A stretch of 22,696 nucleotides of DNA, taken from assembly GCA_964383325.1 (NCBI GenBank), contig CAYLGY010000043.1:1-22696 (forward strand). The letters are read 5' to 3'. This DNA is from CAYLGY01 sp964383325. GTDB taxonomy: Bacteria > Pseudomonadota > Alphaproteobacteria > Rhizobiales > Rhizobiaceae. Shown piece by piece: positions 1 through 6,766 of the stretch (positions are counted from its first letter, which is position 1; every line of letters begins with the position of its first letter). The position numbers were made by a program, and so were the translations under genes. The notes under the pieces are model-generated. The model was not told the DNA's origin. It did no database searches and was given only the letters and a program-made list of their open reading frames with translations.

Positions 1-403
1 CCACCTGGGCAAAAACACGTCCAGCCGCATCATCTCCAAGGGCATCTCGGCCGGCAATTCGAGCAATACCTATCGCGGCCTGGTCTCGATTCATCGCCGG
101 GCTACCGACGCGCGCAATTTCACCAATTGCGACTCGCTGCTGATCGGCAATGATTGCGGCGCCCATACGGTGCCCTATATCGAGGCGCGGAATGCTTCGG
201 CGCAGATCGAACATGAGGCGACGACCTCGAAGATCTCCGAAGACCAGAAGTTCTACGCCATGCAGCGCGGCATTCCGGAAGAAGAGGCGATCGCGCTGAT
301 CGTCAATGGCTTCGTGCGCGATGTCATCCAGGAACTGCCGATGGAGTTTGCCGTCGAGGCGCAGAAGCTGATTGGCATCTCGCTGGAAGGAAGCGTGGGC
401 TAG
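1..403 (+). CDS. sufB: SufB, Fe-S cluster scaffold subunit (3' end only)
   Basis: This is the C-terminal part of SufB; the gene starts before the window, and the reading frame is open from base 2 (first codon CAC) to the TAG at 401-403. About 133 residues are visible. Family-typical SufB/SufD-fold blocks can be read: GKNTSSRIISKGISAG, SNTYRGLV, TNCDSLLIG, a C-G-A-H-T-V-P-Y-I-E segment, and the C-terminal block with EATTSKISEDQ and GIPEEEAIALIVNGF. SufB with SufC and SufD forms the SufBC2D scaffold on which clusters are built in the cytoplasm. The Cys in the NCDS segment corresponds to the conserved sulfur-acceptor region in this family. sufC follows after 47 bp, so they are probably co-transcribed. 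Identification is secure; upstream regulation cannot be seen. Confidence 0.96.
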   Translation, partial: HLGKNTSSRIISKGISAGNSSNTYRGLVSIHRRATDARNFTNCDSLLIGNDCGAHTVPYIEARNASAQIEHEATTSKISEDQKFYAMQRGIPEEEAIALIVNGFVRDVIQELPMEFAVEAQKLIGISLEGSVG

Positions 404-450
404 CGCCGGCTGCGAGAGCCTGCCGTCCGAATGAATGGAAAGATGAAAAG

Positions 451-1206
451 ATGTTAGAGATCAAGAACCTGCATGCGCGGATTGCCGAAGATGGTACGGA
501 GATCCTGCGAGGCCTGAACCTCACCGTCCAGAAGGGCGAAGTCGCTGCAATCATGGGTCCGAACGGTTCGGGCAAGTCGACCCTGTCCTATGTGCTGGCC
601 GGTCGTGAAGACTATGAAGTCACTGAGGGCGATGTGCTGTTCAATGGCGAATCGATTCTCGAAATGGATCCGGCCGAGCGCGCCGCCGCAGGCGTTTTCC
701 TCGCCTTTCAGTACCCGGTCGAGATTCCCGGCGTGCCGACCATGGAGTTCCTCAAGGTCGCGATCAATTCTCAGCGCCAGGCGCGCGGGCTGGAGCCGAT
801 GAAGATTCCGGAACTCCTCAAGAAGGTCAGGGCCGGCACCGAGAAGCTCGGCATGGATTTTTCCATGTTGAAGCGACCGCTCAATGTCGGATTTTCCGGC
901 GGCGAGAAGAAGCGAGCCGAGATCCTGCAGATGATGCTGCTGGAGCCGGGCCTGTGCGTCCTGGACGAGACGGATTCGGGCCTGGACATCGACGCGCTGC
1001 GCATCGTTGCCGAGGGCGTCAACAGCATGCGCTCGCCCGACCGCGCGTTCGTGGTCATCACCCACTACCAGCGCCTGCTCGAGCATATCGTGCCGGACAC
1101 GGTGCATGTGCTCAATCGCGGCCAGGTCGTCAGATCGGGCGACAAGTCGCTTGCCCTGAGGCTCGAGAAGGAAGGCTATGCCGGCATTCTCGAAGAAGCG
1201 GCGTGA
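451..1206 (+). CDS. sufC: SufC, Fe-S assembly ATPase
   Basis: SufC is the ABC-type ATPase of the SufBC2D scaffold complex; ATP hydrolysis drives conformational change during cluster assembly. The 251-aa protein has the usual family length. Visible motifs are Walker A GPNGSGKST (residues 36-44), a Q-loop region around FQYPVEIPGVP, the ABC signature FSGGEKKR (148-155), Walker B LCVLDETDSGLD (168-179) and the H-loop His205 in VITHYQ. The DETDSGLD form of Walker B and FSGGEKKR signature are characteristic of SufC rather than transport ABC proteins. A GGAAAG purine run about 8 bases upstream supports the ATG at 451. It lies 47 bp after sufB, and the next gene starts 7 bp after its stop, consistent with a suf operon. 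Confidence 0.97.
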   Translation: MLEIKNLHARIAEDGTEILRGLNLTVQKGEVAAIMGPNGSGKSTLSYVLAGREDYEVTEGDVLFNGESILEMDPAERAAAGVFLAFQYPVEIPGVPTMEFLKVAINSQRQARGLEPMKIPELLKKVRAGTEKLGMDFSMLKRPLNVGFSGGEKKRAEILQMMLLEPGLCVLDETDSGLDIDALRIVAEGVNSMRSPDRAFVVITHYQRLLEHIVPDTVHVLNRGQVVRSGDKSLALRLEKEGYAGILEEAA

Positions 1207-1213
1207 GGCGGTC

Positions 1214-2485
1214 ATGAACATCCACACACAGCAAGTGCAGCATACGCCGGCAGAGGCGGCGCTGCTCGATCATATCCGCGCCACGGCGGCGGGCCTGCCG
1301 GGCGGTACGGAAATCCGGCGCATTCGCGACCGGGCGATGGACGATCTGCGCCAGCGCGGCCTGCCGCACCGCCGCATCGAGGCCTGGCATTATACGGATC
1401 TGCGCCGGCTGCTGACGAAGGTCCCCGTGCAGGAAGCGAGCGCCGTCGAGGCATCGCGGCCGCCCTTGCTCGAAGGCGCGGCGGTCTTCACGATCGTCAA
1501 CGGCAATGCGGCGAGCGGCGCCGCGCCGGACGGGCTGGAATCGGCGAAGCTTGCGGATCTGCTTGCTGCCGGCGATGTTTCGCAGCTTGGTCCCGAACCG
1601 GAGCCGGATAATCTGATCGGCCGGCTCAACCGTGCCCTTGTCAGCGATGGCTGGGTGCTGGATCTTGCCGCCGGCAAGCAGCTCGAGCAGTCGCTGGAAT
1701 TGCAGATCCTGCATGGCGGCGGCCAGACGCATACGAGATGCGCCTTGCGCGCCGGCAAGGGTTCGAGGGCGATCATCGTCGAGCGGCAGGGTGGCAGCGA
1801 GAATGCGCTGACGACTCATGTCAATCGCGTCGAGCTGGACGAGAATGCCGAAATCACCTGGATCGTCTTCCAGGAGCAGCCGGACCTGACCACGGCCCTG
1901 TCGCGGTTCGAGGGCAGCATTGCCGCAAATGCGAAACTGTCGCTGTTCGTCATGAATTCCGGCGGCAGGCTGGTGCGCTACGAGATCGCGGTCGATGCGG
2001 CTGGCGATCGCAGCGATTTCCAGCTCCGCGGCGTCAATCTCCTGTCGGGCGAGAGCCATACGGACGTAACCATGGTGCTCAGCCATCTCGGCTATGGCGC
2101 GACTTCGCGCGAGATCGTGCGAAATGTGGTGACCGGCAAGGCGACGGGCGTCTTCCAGGGCCAGATCCGGGTGGATCGCGAGGCGCAGAAGACCGACGCC
2201 AAGATGGCCTGCAACACCTTGCTGCTGTCGGATGAAGGCGAATTCCATTCCAAGCCGGAACTGGAGATCTTCGCCGATGACGTCGCCTGCGGCCATGGCG
2301 CCACCGTTACCGAGATCGATCCGGGGCATCTGTTCTACTTGATGTCACGCGGTGTTCCGGAGCGCCAGGCGCGCGCCCTGCTGATCGAGGCGTTCCTGGC
2401 CGAGATCGTCGAGGAACTCGAGGACGAGACCTTGATCGAGGTTCTCGAGGCCCGCCTGCACGCCTGGTTTGCCGGGCTGAACTAG
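1214..2485 (+). CDS. sufD: SufD, Fe-S assembly scaffold subunit
   Basis: SufD pairs with SufB in the SufBC2D scaffold and is needed for iron acquisition during assembly. The protein is 423 aa from the ATG at 1214. An in-frame ATG at 1178 lies inside sufC and has no ribosome-binding site; the 1214 start has GAGG 6 bases upstream, immediately after the sufC stop, so I prefer it. The N-terminal helical domain (IEAWHYTDLRRLL) and the beta-helix core are recognisable. The C-terminal region contains the family-typical segments TDAKMACNTLLLSDEGE, PELEIFADDVACGHGAT (conserved Cys and His) and a GVPERQARALLIEAFL block that parallels SufB. Expected length for alphaproteobacterial SufD. Confidence 0.95.
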   Translation: MNIHTQQVQHTPAEAALLDHIRATAAGLPGGTEIRRIRDRAMDDLRQRGLPHRRIEAWHYTDLRRLLTKVPVQEASAVEASRPPLLEGAAVFTIVNGNAASGAAPDGLESAKLADLLAAGDVSQLGPEPEPDNLIGRLNRALVSDGWVLDLAAGKQLEQSLELQILHGGGQTHTRCALRAGKGSRAIIVERQGGSENALTTHVNRVELDENAEITWIVFQEQPDLTTALSRFEGSIAANAKLSLFVMNSGGRLVRYEIAVDAAGDRSDFQLRGVNLLSGESHTDVTMVLSHLGYGATSREIVRNVVTGKATGVFQGQIRVDREAQKTDAKMACNTLLLSDEGEFHSKPELEIFADDVACGHGATVTEIDPGHLFYLMSRGVPERQARALLIEAFLAEIVEELEDETLIEVLEARLHAWFAGLN

Positions 2486-2496
2486 AAGGTGCCGCG

Positions 2497-3729
2497 ATGT
2501 CGCTTGGCCTGATGCACGATCTGGACGAGGTTCGGGAAGACTTCCCGATCCTGTCGCGCGAGATCCACGGCAAACCGCTGGTCTATCTCGACAATGCCGC
2601 CTCCGCGCAGAAGCCGAAGGCCGTGATCGACGCCGTGGTTCATGCCTATTCGCACGAATATGCCAATGTGCATCGTGGCCTGCATTACCTCTCCAATGCG
2701 GCGACGGATGCCTATGAGAAGGCACGCGAGACTGTCCGCCGGTTTCTCAATGCCGAGAGCACGGATGAGATCGTCTTCACCAAATCGGCGACGGAGGCGA
2801 TCAATCTGGTAGCCTATGGCCATGGCATGCCGTCGATCGAGGCCGGCGACGAGATCGTGCTGACGCAGATGGAACATCATTCCAACATTGTCCCCTGGCA
2901 TTTCATCCGCGAGCGGCAGGGGGCGAAGCTGGTCTGGGTTCCGGTGGATGAGGACGGGCAGGTGCATCTGGAGGCCGTCGAGCGCTGCCTGACTGAGCGC
3001 ACGCGTCTCATTGCCATCACCCATATGTCGAATGTGCTGGGCACCGTCCCGCCGATCCGGGAGATCTGCCGTCTGGCGCATGCGCGCGGCATCGAAGTCC
3101 TGGTCGATGGCAGCCAGGGCGCGGTACATCTGCCGGTGGACGTGCGTGATCTCGGTGCGGATTTCTACATCTGCACGGGCCACAAGCTGTATGGACCGAG
3201 CGGCGTCGGCGTCCTGTACGGGAGGCGCGACCTGCTGGCGGCAATGCGACCGTTCCAGGGCGGTGGCGAGATGATCGAGGACGTCACCGAGGACATGGTG
3301 ACCTATCATGGTCCGCCGCACCGGTTCGAGGCCGGAACGCCGCCGATCGTGCAGGCAATCGGGCTGGGCGCGGCGCTGGATTATATCGAGGGGATCGGCC
3401 GCGAGCGCATCGCCGCCCACGAGGCGATGCTCTCGGACTACGCCCATGAGCGGCTGGCGGCGATTCCCGGATTGCGCATTTTCGGCCGCGCCCCGGACAA
3501 GGGCGCCATTGTTTCCTTCGAGATGGAGGGCATCCATGCCCATGACGTCTCGATGGTGATCGACCGCGAGGGCGTGGCCGTGCGGGCCGGCACCCATTGC
3601 GCCCAGCCGCTGTTGAAGCGGTTCGGCGTGACCTCGACTTGCCGGGCTTCATTTGCCCTGTACAATAAGCGGGAGGAAGTGGATGCATTGGCGGAGGCCC
3701 TGGAAAAGGCACGGAAGTTCTTCGCCTGA
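2497..3729 (+). CDS. sufS: SufS, cysteine desulfurase (group II)
   Basis: SufS is a PLP enzyme that removes sulfur from L-cysteine, leaving alanine and a persulfide on the enzyme for SufBCD. The 410-aa protein has the class V aminotransferase fold. Visible residues are the PLP-binding Lys230 in the segment ICTGHKLYGPSG and the catalytic Cys368 in RAGTHCAQPLL. These match the spacing of group II desulfurases, where a short Cys loop is followed closely by the C-terminal domain. N-terminal YLDNAASAQKP (30-40), HHSN (127-130) and DGSQGAVH (204-211) are also typical. The start codon is 11 bp after the sufD stop with an AAGG-containing leader. No separate SufE is seen in this window; the partner sulfur shuttle may lie elsewhere. 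Confidence 0.97.
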   Translation: MSLGLMHDLDEVREDFPILSREIHGKPLVYLDNAASAQKPKAVIDAVVHAYSHEYANVHRGLHYLSNAATDAYEKARETVRRFLNAESTDEIVFTKSATEAINLVAYGHGMPSIEAGDEIVLTQMEHHSNIVPWHFIRERQGAKLVWVPVDEDGQVHLEAVERCLTERTRLIAITHMSNVLGTVPPIREICRLAHARGIEVLVDGSQGAVHLPVDVRDLGADFYICTGHKLYGPSGVGVLYGRRDLLAAMRPFQGGGEMIEDVTEDMVTYHGPPHRFEAGTPPIVQAIGLGAALDYIEGIGRERIAAHEAMLSDYAHERLAAIPGLRIFGRAPDKGAIVSFEMEGIHAHDVSMVIDREGVAVRAGTHCAQPLLKRFGVTSTCRASFALYNKREEVDALAEALEKARKFFA

Positions 3730-3746
3730 GCGCATGAGGTTTGAGA

Positions 3747-4112
3747 ATGAGCCAGGAATCCACGATGCCGGAGACAAAGGTCGGTTCGGCCATTCCACCG
3801 CAGGAGCTGGCGCGGCTGACCGATGACATCATCGCCGCGCTGAAAACGGTGTATGATCCCGAGATACCGGCGGACATCTACGAGCTGGGCCTGATCTACA
3901 AGGTCGATATCGAGGATGATCGCAGTGTCCGCATCGAAATGACGCTGACGGCGCCGGGCTGTCCGGTTGCCGGAGAAATGCCGGGCTGGGTGCAGGATGC
4001 AGTCGGTGCGGTCGAGGGCGTGTCGCATGTCGAAGTGAACATGACCTTCGATCCGCCTTGGACACCCGACCGCATGTCGGAAGAGGCGCAGATCGCGGTC
4101 GGCTGGTACTGA
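3747..4112 (+). CDS. sufT: SufT-like DUF59 (MIP18 family) Fe-S assembly factor
   Basis: This is a 121-aa protein of the DUF59/MIP18 family, which helps mature Fe-S proteins in bacteria and eukaryotes and is commonly embedded in suf operons. Visible features are the acidic VYDPEIPADIYELGLIY segment (residues 35-51), the MTLTAPGCPVAG segment with the conserved Cys72, and the C-terminal FDPPWTPDRMSEEA block. A TTG two codons upstream (3741) could in principle initiate, but the ATG at 3747 has GAGG at an 8-base spacing and is preferred. The gene lies 17 bp after sufS and 30 bp before sufA, so it should be co-expressed. Its exact biochemical step is not defined by sequence; a carrier or targeting role is inferred from the family. 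Confidence 0.9.
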   Translation: MSQESTMPETKVGSAIPPQELARLTDDIIAALKTVYDPEIPADIYELGLIYKVDIEDDRSVRIEMTLTAPGCPVAGEMPGWVQDAVGAVEGVSHVEVNMTFDPPWTPDRMSEEAQIAVGWY

Positions 4113-4142
4113 CTTGAGGTCAATCTCCGAGAGGTGCAGACA

Positions 4143-4523
4143 ATGGGCAGATTTGCAGTTCTGACAATGACCGACAAGGCAGCGGCACGGGTACGGGAGA
4201 TCGTCGCCACGCGCCCCGGATCGGCCGGCATCCGGGTCGGCATCAAGAAGGGCGGATGCGCGGGCATGGAATATACGGTCACACTCGTTCAGGAGCCCGA
4301 TCCGAAGGACGATCATGTCAATCATCAGGGTGCCGATGTCTGGGTCGCGCCGGAAGCGGCGCTGTTCCTGCTTGGCACAGAGATGGATTTCGAAACGACC
4401 ACCTTGCGCACGGGCTTCGTCTTCAACAATCCCAACCAGTCCTCGTCCTGCGGCTGTGGCGAATCGGTGGAACTGAAGCCCGCCGATCTGAAGGCGCTGG
4501 CAGAAGCCCGTGGTGCGATCTAG
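4143..4523 (+). CDS. sufA: SufA, A-type Fe-S cluster carrier
   Basis: SufA/IscA-type proteins accept clusters from the SufBCD scaffold and pass them to apo-enzymes. The 126-aa protein shows the three invariant cysteines of the HesB/IscA family: Cys39 in KKGGCAGMEY and Cys103 and Cys105 in SSCGCGES. A GTG at 4134 is in frame, but the ATG at 4143 sits 8 bases after a GAGAGG sequence and is the more likely start. This is the last gene of the suf operon in the window. It is followed by 140 bp containing an imperfect hairpin and then the interrupted start of dusA. The order sufB-C-D-S-T-A is typical of rhizobial-type alphaproteobacteria. Confidence 0.95.
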   Translation: MGRFAVLTMTDKAAARVREIVATRPGSAGIRVGIKKGGCAGMEYTVTLVQEPDPKDDHVNHQGADVWVAPEAALFLLGTEMDFETTTLRTGFVFNNPNQSSSCGCGESVELKPADLKALAEARGAI

Positions 4524-4562
4524 CCACTTCTGACGTAGCTGCTTCTACCGGCAACGGGGAAG

Positions 4563-4607
4563 GGCTGGAGGCTGTCCGCCGGACTTTGCCGCAGCCTGCC
4601 GTCAGCC
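4563..4607 (+). terminator. Possible hairpin downstream of the suf operon
   Basis: Nested inverted repeats are visible 40-84 bases after the sufA stop: GGCTG (4563-4567) with CAGCC (4603-4607), and AGGCTG (4569-4574) with CAGCCT (4592-4597). There is no T-run after the stem, so an intrinsic terminator is not well supported. A Rho-dependent stop or incidental structure is equally possible. Confidence 0.25.
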
Positions 4608-4663
4608 TCGTGCAAGCACGTTGGCAAATTTTGAATCAGTATGTGAGGCAAACTGCTCAACCC

Positions 4664-4753
4664 ATGGATTATGCGCACAGATTTGCCGTCGTTCCGATGA
4701 TGGACTGGACGGCGGGAAATTTCTTATTGAAATACTTGCTGTTTATTAGCTGA
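4664..4753 (+). pseudogene. Severed 5' end of the original dusA
   Basis: An ATG at 4664 opens MDYAHRFAVVPMMDWT, which matches the N-terminus of DusA (IFAVAPMMDWTDRHC in the intact gene at 5768). After codon 16 the homology stops abruptly at the end of the shared 19-bp repeat, and the frame runs AGNFLLKYLLFIS to a stop at 4753. This is best read as the native start of dusA, cut off when DNA inserted at the PMMDWT codons. The 29-codon reading frame has no independent function that I can see. A GTGAGG sequence lies about 14 bases upstream, somewhat far for a ribosome-binding site. Homology to DusA is short but exact at the nucleotide level. Confidence 0.75.
4694..4712 (+). repeat. Left direct repeat (putative attL core in dusA)
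   Basis: The sequence CCGATGATGGACTGGACGG here is repeated exactly at 5813-5831. Extending left to TTT (4682-4712 against 5801-5831) gives 31 bp with 3 mismatches. It encodes PMMDWT of DusA, the known target region of dusA-specific integrases. Homology ends immediately to the right, as expected for an attachment-site junction. Confidence 0.7.
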
Positions 4754-4781
4754 GAGCGGCTCCGGCATAAATTGGCGCGAA

Positions 4782-4889
4782 ATGGCCGATCACGAGAAAG
4801 AGATTCAACAAAGCGCGCAGCCACTCTGGGAGACCGAACCCCGCCGAAGCCGGCTTGAAGGCGTGACACCAGGGCTTGGCAAGTGGTAA
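4782..4889 (+). CDS. Possible 35-aa peptide inside the dusA element
   Basis: An ATG at 4782 opens 35 codons (MADHEKEIQQSAQPLWETEP at the start, GLGKW at the end) and stops with TAA at 4887-4889, immediately before the convergent end of the neighbouring minus-strand gene. It is hydrophilic with no signal or membrane segment. There is no convincing ribosome-binding site, and the first ten codons are the most gene-like part. It may be a real small protein, the 3' fragment of a lost gene, or chance. I do not recognise it. Confidence 0.2.
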   Translation: MADHEKEIQQSAQPLWETEPRRSRLEGVTPGLGKW

Positions 4890-4890
4890 G

Positions 4891-5472
4891 TTACCTTCGC
4901 GGACGCGTGCTGATCCCTGTGTCGGGCTTGGGTAGTCCGAGTGGAGTATAAAAGTAACTGACCATCAAAGCCGGTACGCCAACGCTCGCTATCTCGGTCA
5001 GCTCAAAATTGGCAGGGTCGTCGATCATCTCGGAGGTGCAGTGTGCGATCCCCTTATTCGTCAGCCGAAATACTCTGAGCAGCGCGCGTTCGGCTTCAAC
5101 CGCGCTCCCCTTGTATCTGCTGACTGCGGTCACTGGAGGCAATTTCTTGAGCGGACCACAGGAATTCTCAAACAGTTCGATGCCGATGTCACCGGGCCGG
5201 CGCTCCCTGATCTGGGCCAGGGCACCCCTGCGCTCGCAAAGTCCCATGAATTCGAGTAGGGCGCGGCAGTGAACCAGCCCGGCTTCCAGCATCGGATTCG
5301 TAATAGCGTTGAGGTTGCCTTCGAGCATCAACTTGCCGTCTATGTGGACGGCTACAGGAGGAGCAGCACTCCACCGCGCCCTCTCCAACAAGGCCCAGTT
5401 GAGTGTCGCCACGGATTGCATCCGATGGTCGAGCAGACGAAGAATTTCTTGCCGGTCGAACGTTTGCGTCAA
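4891..5472 (-). CDS. Protein of unknown function, cargo of the dusA element
   Basis: I do not recognise this 193-aa soluble protein. I place the start at a TTG (5470-5472) because GGAGGGG lies 8 bases upstream; an in-frame ATG at 5488-5490 overlaps that Shine-Dalgarno and would give 199 aa. The protein has an N-terminal helical part (DRQEILRLLDHRM), a central NPMLEAGLVHCRALLEFMGL helix, a DIGIELF segment and LLRVFRLTNKGIAHCTSEMI near residues 150-170. The combination of a His/Arg-bearing helix followed by an acidic spacer and an N-K-x-I-A-H motif resembles uncharacterised all-helical proteins found in accessory DNA, some HEPN-like; that is inference only. No signal peptide or membrane segment is evident. 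It is the only clear gene between the two dusA repeats. The role could be defence, regulation or none. Confidence 0.7.
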   Translation of the reverse strand: MTQTFDRQEILRLLDHRMQSVATLNWALLERARWSAAPPVAVHIDGKLMLEGNLNAITNPMLEAGLVHCRALLEFMGLCERRGALAQIRERRPGDIGIELFENSCGPLKKLPPVTAVSRYKGSAVEAERALLRVFRLTNKGIAHCTSEMIDDPANFELTEIASVGVPALMVSYFYTPLGLPKPDTGISTRPRR

Positions 5473-5767
5473 CTTTACACCCCTCCACATAAGTGCCGCA
5501 TAAGTCAGATGATCGAGGCAGCCCAGTCAACCCCAGTCGTCATCTGATGGTGGCCGCTTGTCGTTGACGGGCGCTTGGTGGGAAGGCTTCCCGTAGATCG
5601 AAGTGATCCGAGAAGGCAGCTCCACGAATTCGGGGCTCACTTCGCACGGCAATCGCAAAATGTCTCACTGGACGGATGAGTGGTTTCAAATGGTCGAGCG
5701 TGATACAGAATTGTCCAAACAATAGGCTGGCACACCTGTTGCCGGTTTGGTGCACACAGAAAAAGAA
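5473..5767. other. Non-coding right arm of the dusA element
   Basis: These 295 bases separate the unknown minus-strand gene from intact dusA. They must hold the promoter of that gene and the replacement promoter of dusA. I see a TTGTCC at 5711-5716 within an inverted TTGT/ACAA repeat (5711-5722) but no convincing -10 box, and a 13-base near-palindrome GGGAAGGCTTCCC at 5580-5592. No gene is supported; a minus-strand open frame here continues antisense through dusA and is not credible beyond the end of dusA. Confidence 0.4.
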
Positions 5768-6763
5768 ATGTCTGCTCAATATCTTAAAGGCGAGAAAATC
5801 TTTGCCGTTGCCCCGATGATGGACTGGACGGACCGGCATTGCCGCTATTTCCATCGCCGGTTGAGCCGCTCGGCGCTGCTCTACACAGAAATGGTAGTGG
5901 CCGACGCCGTGATTCACGGAAATCGCGAGCGGTTGCTCGGCCATGATCCGAGCGAACATCCACTGGCCTTGCAACTTGGCGGCAGCGAGCCTGCCAAGCT
6001 GGCTGAGGCGGCGCGCATTGGCGCCAGCCTCGGCTTCGCCGAGATCAATCTCAATGTCGGTTGTCCCTCCGACAGGGTCCAGTCCGGCACGTTCGGGGCC
6101 TGTCTGATGCGCGTGCCGGAGCTGGTGGCCGAATGTGTCGCGGCCATGAAGGGCGCGATCTCGATTCCGGTGACCGTGAAGTGCCGGATCGGCGTCGATG
6201 AGCAGGACCCGGAGGTCGCCCTGCGCGTGATGGCGGATGCCTGTTTTGCCGCTGGAACGGACGCGCTCTGGGTCCATGCGCGCAAGGCCTGGCTGCAGGG
6301 ACTCAGTCCGAAGGAAAATCGGGAAGTCCCGCCGCTTGACCATGGACTCGTGCACCGGTTGAAGCGCGAGCACCCGCGGCGCTTCATCGGGCTGAATGGC
6401 GGGATCAGCTCGATCCGTGAGGCCGCGGCACATCTTGCGCATGTGGATGGGGTCATGCTGGGCCGCGCCGCCTATCAACAGCCAGCCCTCCTCGCCGAAG
6501 TGGATTCGGCGATCTATGGATGCCGCTCCGGTCCCGCAGCGCCCGAAGCGGTCATCGAGGACATGGTGGAATATGCCGCACGTCACATCGCCCGCGGCGG
6601 ACGTCTTCTGCATGTGACCCGTCATATGACCGGCTATTTTCATGGCTGGGCCGGGGCGCGGGCATTCCGGCGCACACTGTCCGAAGCCGGACCCGATGCG
6701 GGTGCTGAAGTATTGAGGGATGCTGCCGCGTGCGTCCTTGCCGCCGAGGCAGAGCCTGCGTGA
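5768..6763 (+). CDS. dusA: DusA, tRNA-dihydrouridine(20/20a) synthase
   Basis: DusA is an FMN-dependent, NADPH-using enzyme that reduces uridine to dihydrouridine at positions 20/20a in the D-loop of tRNA. The 331-aa protein has the DusA-type N-terminus APMMDWTDRHCRYFHR (residues 15-30), the FMN-barrel segment ALQLGG, the catalytic Cys99 in NLNVGCPSDRVQ, VKCRIGVD and the C-terminal MLGRAAYQQP and HMTGYFHGWAGAR blocks that distinguish DusA from DusB/C. I use the ATG at 5768; TTG and GTG codons just upstream (5747, 5750) are also in frame. The first eleven residues (MSAQYLKGEKI) differ from the severed native start (MDYAHR) at 4664, so the promoter and N-terminus appear to come from the inserted element. 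The enzyme body is intact and should be active. Confidence 0.95.
   Translation: MSAQYLKGEKIFAVAPMMDWTDRHCRYFHRRLSRSALLYTEMVVADAVIHGNRERLLGHDPSEHPLALQLGGSEPAKLAEAARIGASLGFAEINLNVGCPSDRVQSGTFGACLMRVPELVAECVAAMKGAISIPVTVKCRIGVDEQDPEVALRVMADACFAAGTDALWVHARKAWLQGLSPKENREVPPLDHGLVHRLKREHPRRFIGLNGGISSIREAAAHLAHVDGVMLGRAAYQQPALLAEVDSAIYGCRSGPAAPEAVIEDMVEYAARHIARGGRLLHVTRHMTGYFHGWAGARAFRRTLSEAGPDAGAEVLRDAAACVLAAEAEPA
5813..5831 (+). repeat. Right direct repeat (putative attR core in dusA)
   Basis: This is an exact copy of the 19-bp sequence at 4694-4712, lying at codons 16-21 of intact dusA. The coding sequence continues uninterrupted to the right, so this side keeps the chromosomal gene body. Confidence 0.7.
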
Positions 6764-6766
6764 AGG

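Larger units (their letters stand above)
4694..5831. mobile_element. Remnant or miniature genomic island in the 5' end of dusA
   Basis: About 1.1 kb is bounded by the 19-bp direct repeat at 4694-4712 and 5813-5831. The left junction carries the native dusA start and the right junction the whole functional dusA with a new N-terminus. Insertion of prophages and islands in the 5' end of dusA by a dedicated tyrosine integrase family is established, and such elements restore the gene by supplying its first codons. Here no integrase, relaxase or phage gene is seen. The interior holds a 193-aa minus-strand gene, perhaps a 35-aa peptide, and AT-richer non-coding DNA. It could be a decayed island after internal deletion, or a small element mobilised in trans. 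A one-off duplication of the dusA start is a less likely alternative, because the sequence outside the repeat differs on both sides. Confidence 0.6.

Noticed and set aside
4694..5831. Tandem duplication as the source of the two dusA starts
   Set aside because: Similarity is confined to about 31 bp. Sequence upstream of the second start and downstream of the first differs, which fits site-specific insertion better than duplication, although old decay cannot be fully excluded.
5540..6643. A 367-codon minus-strand frame across dusA
   Set aside because: Most of it is antisense to dusA. The part beyond dusA (5540-5767) looks somewhat protein-like but has no recognisable motif or start of its own.
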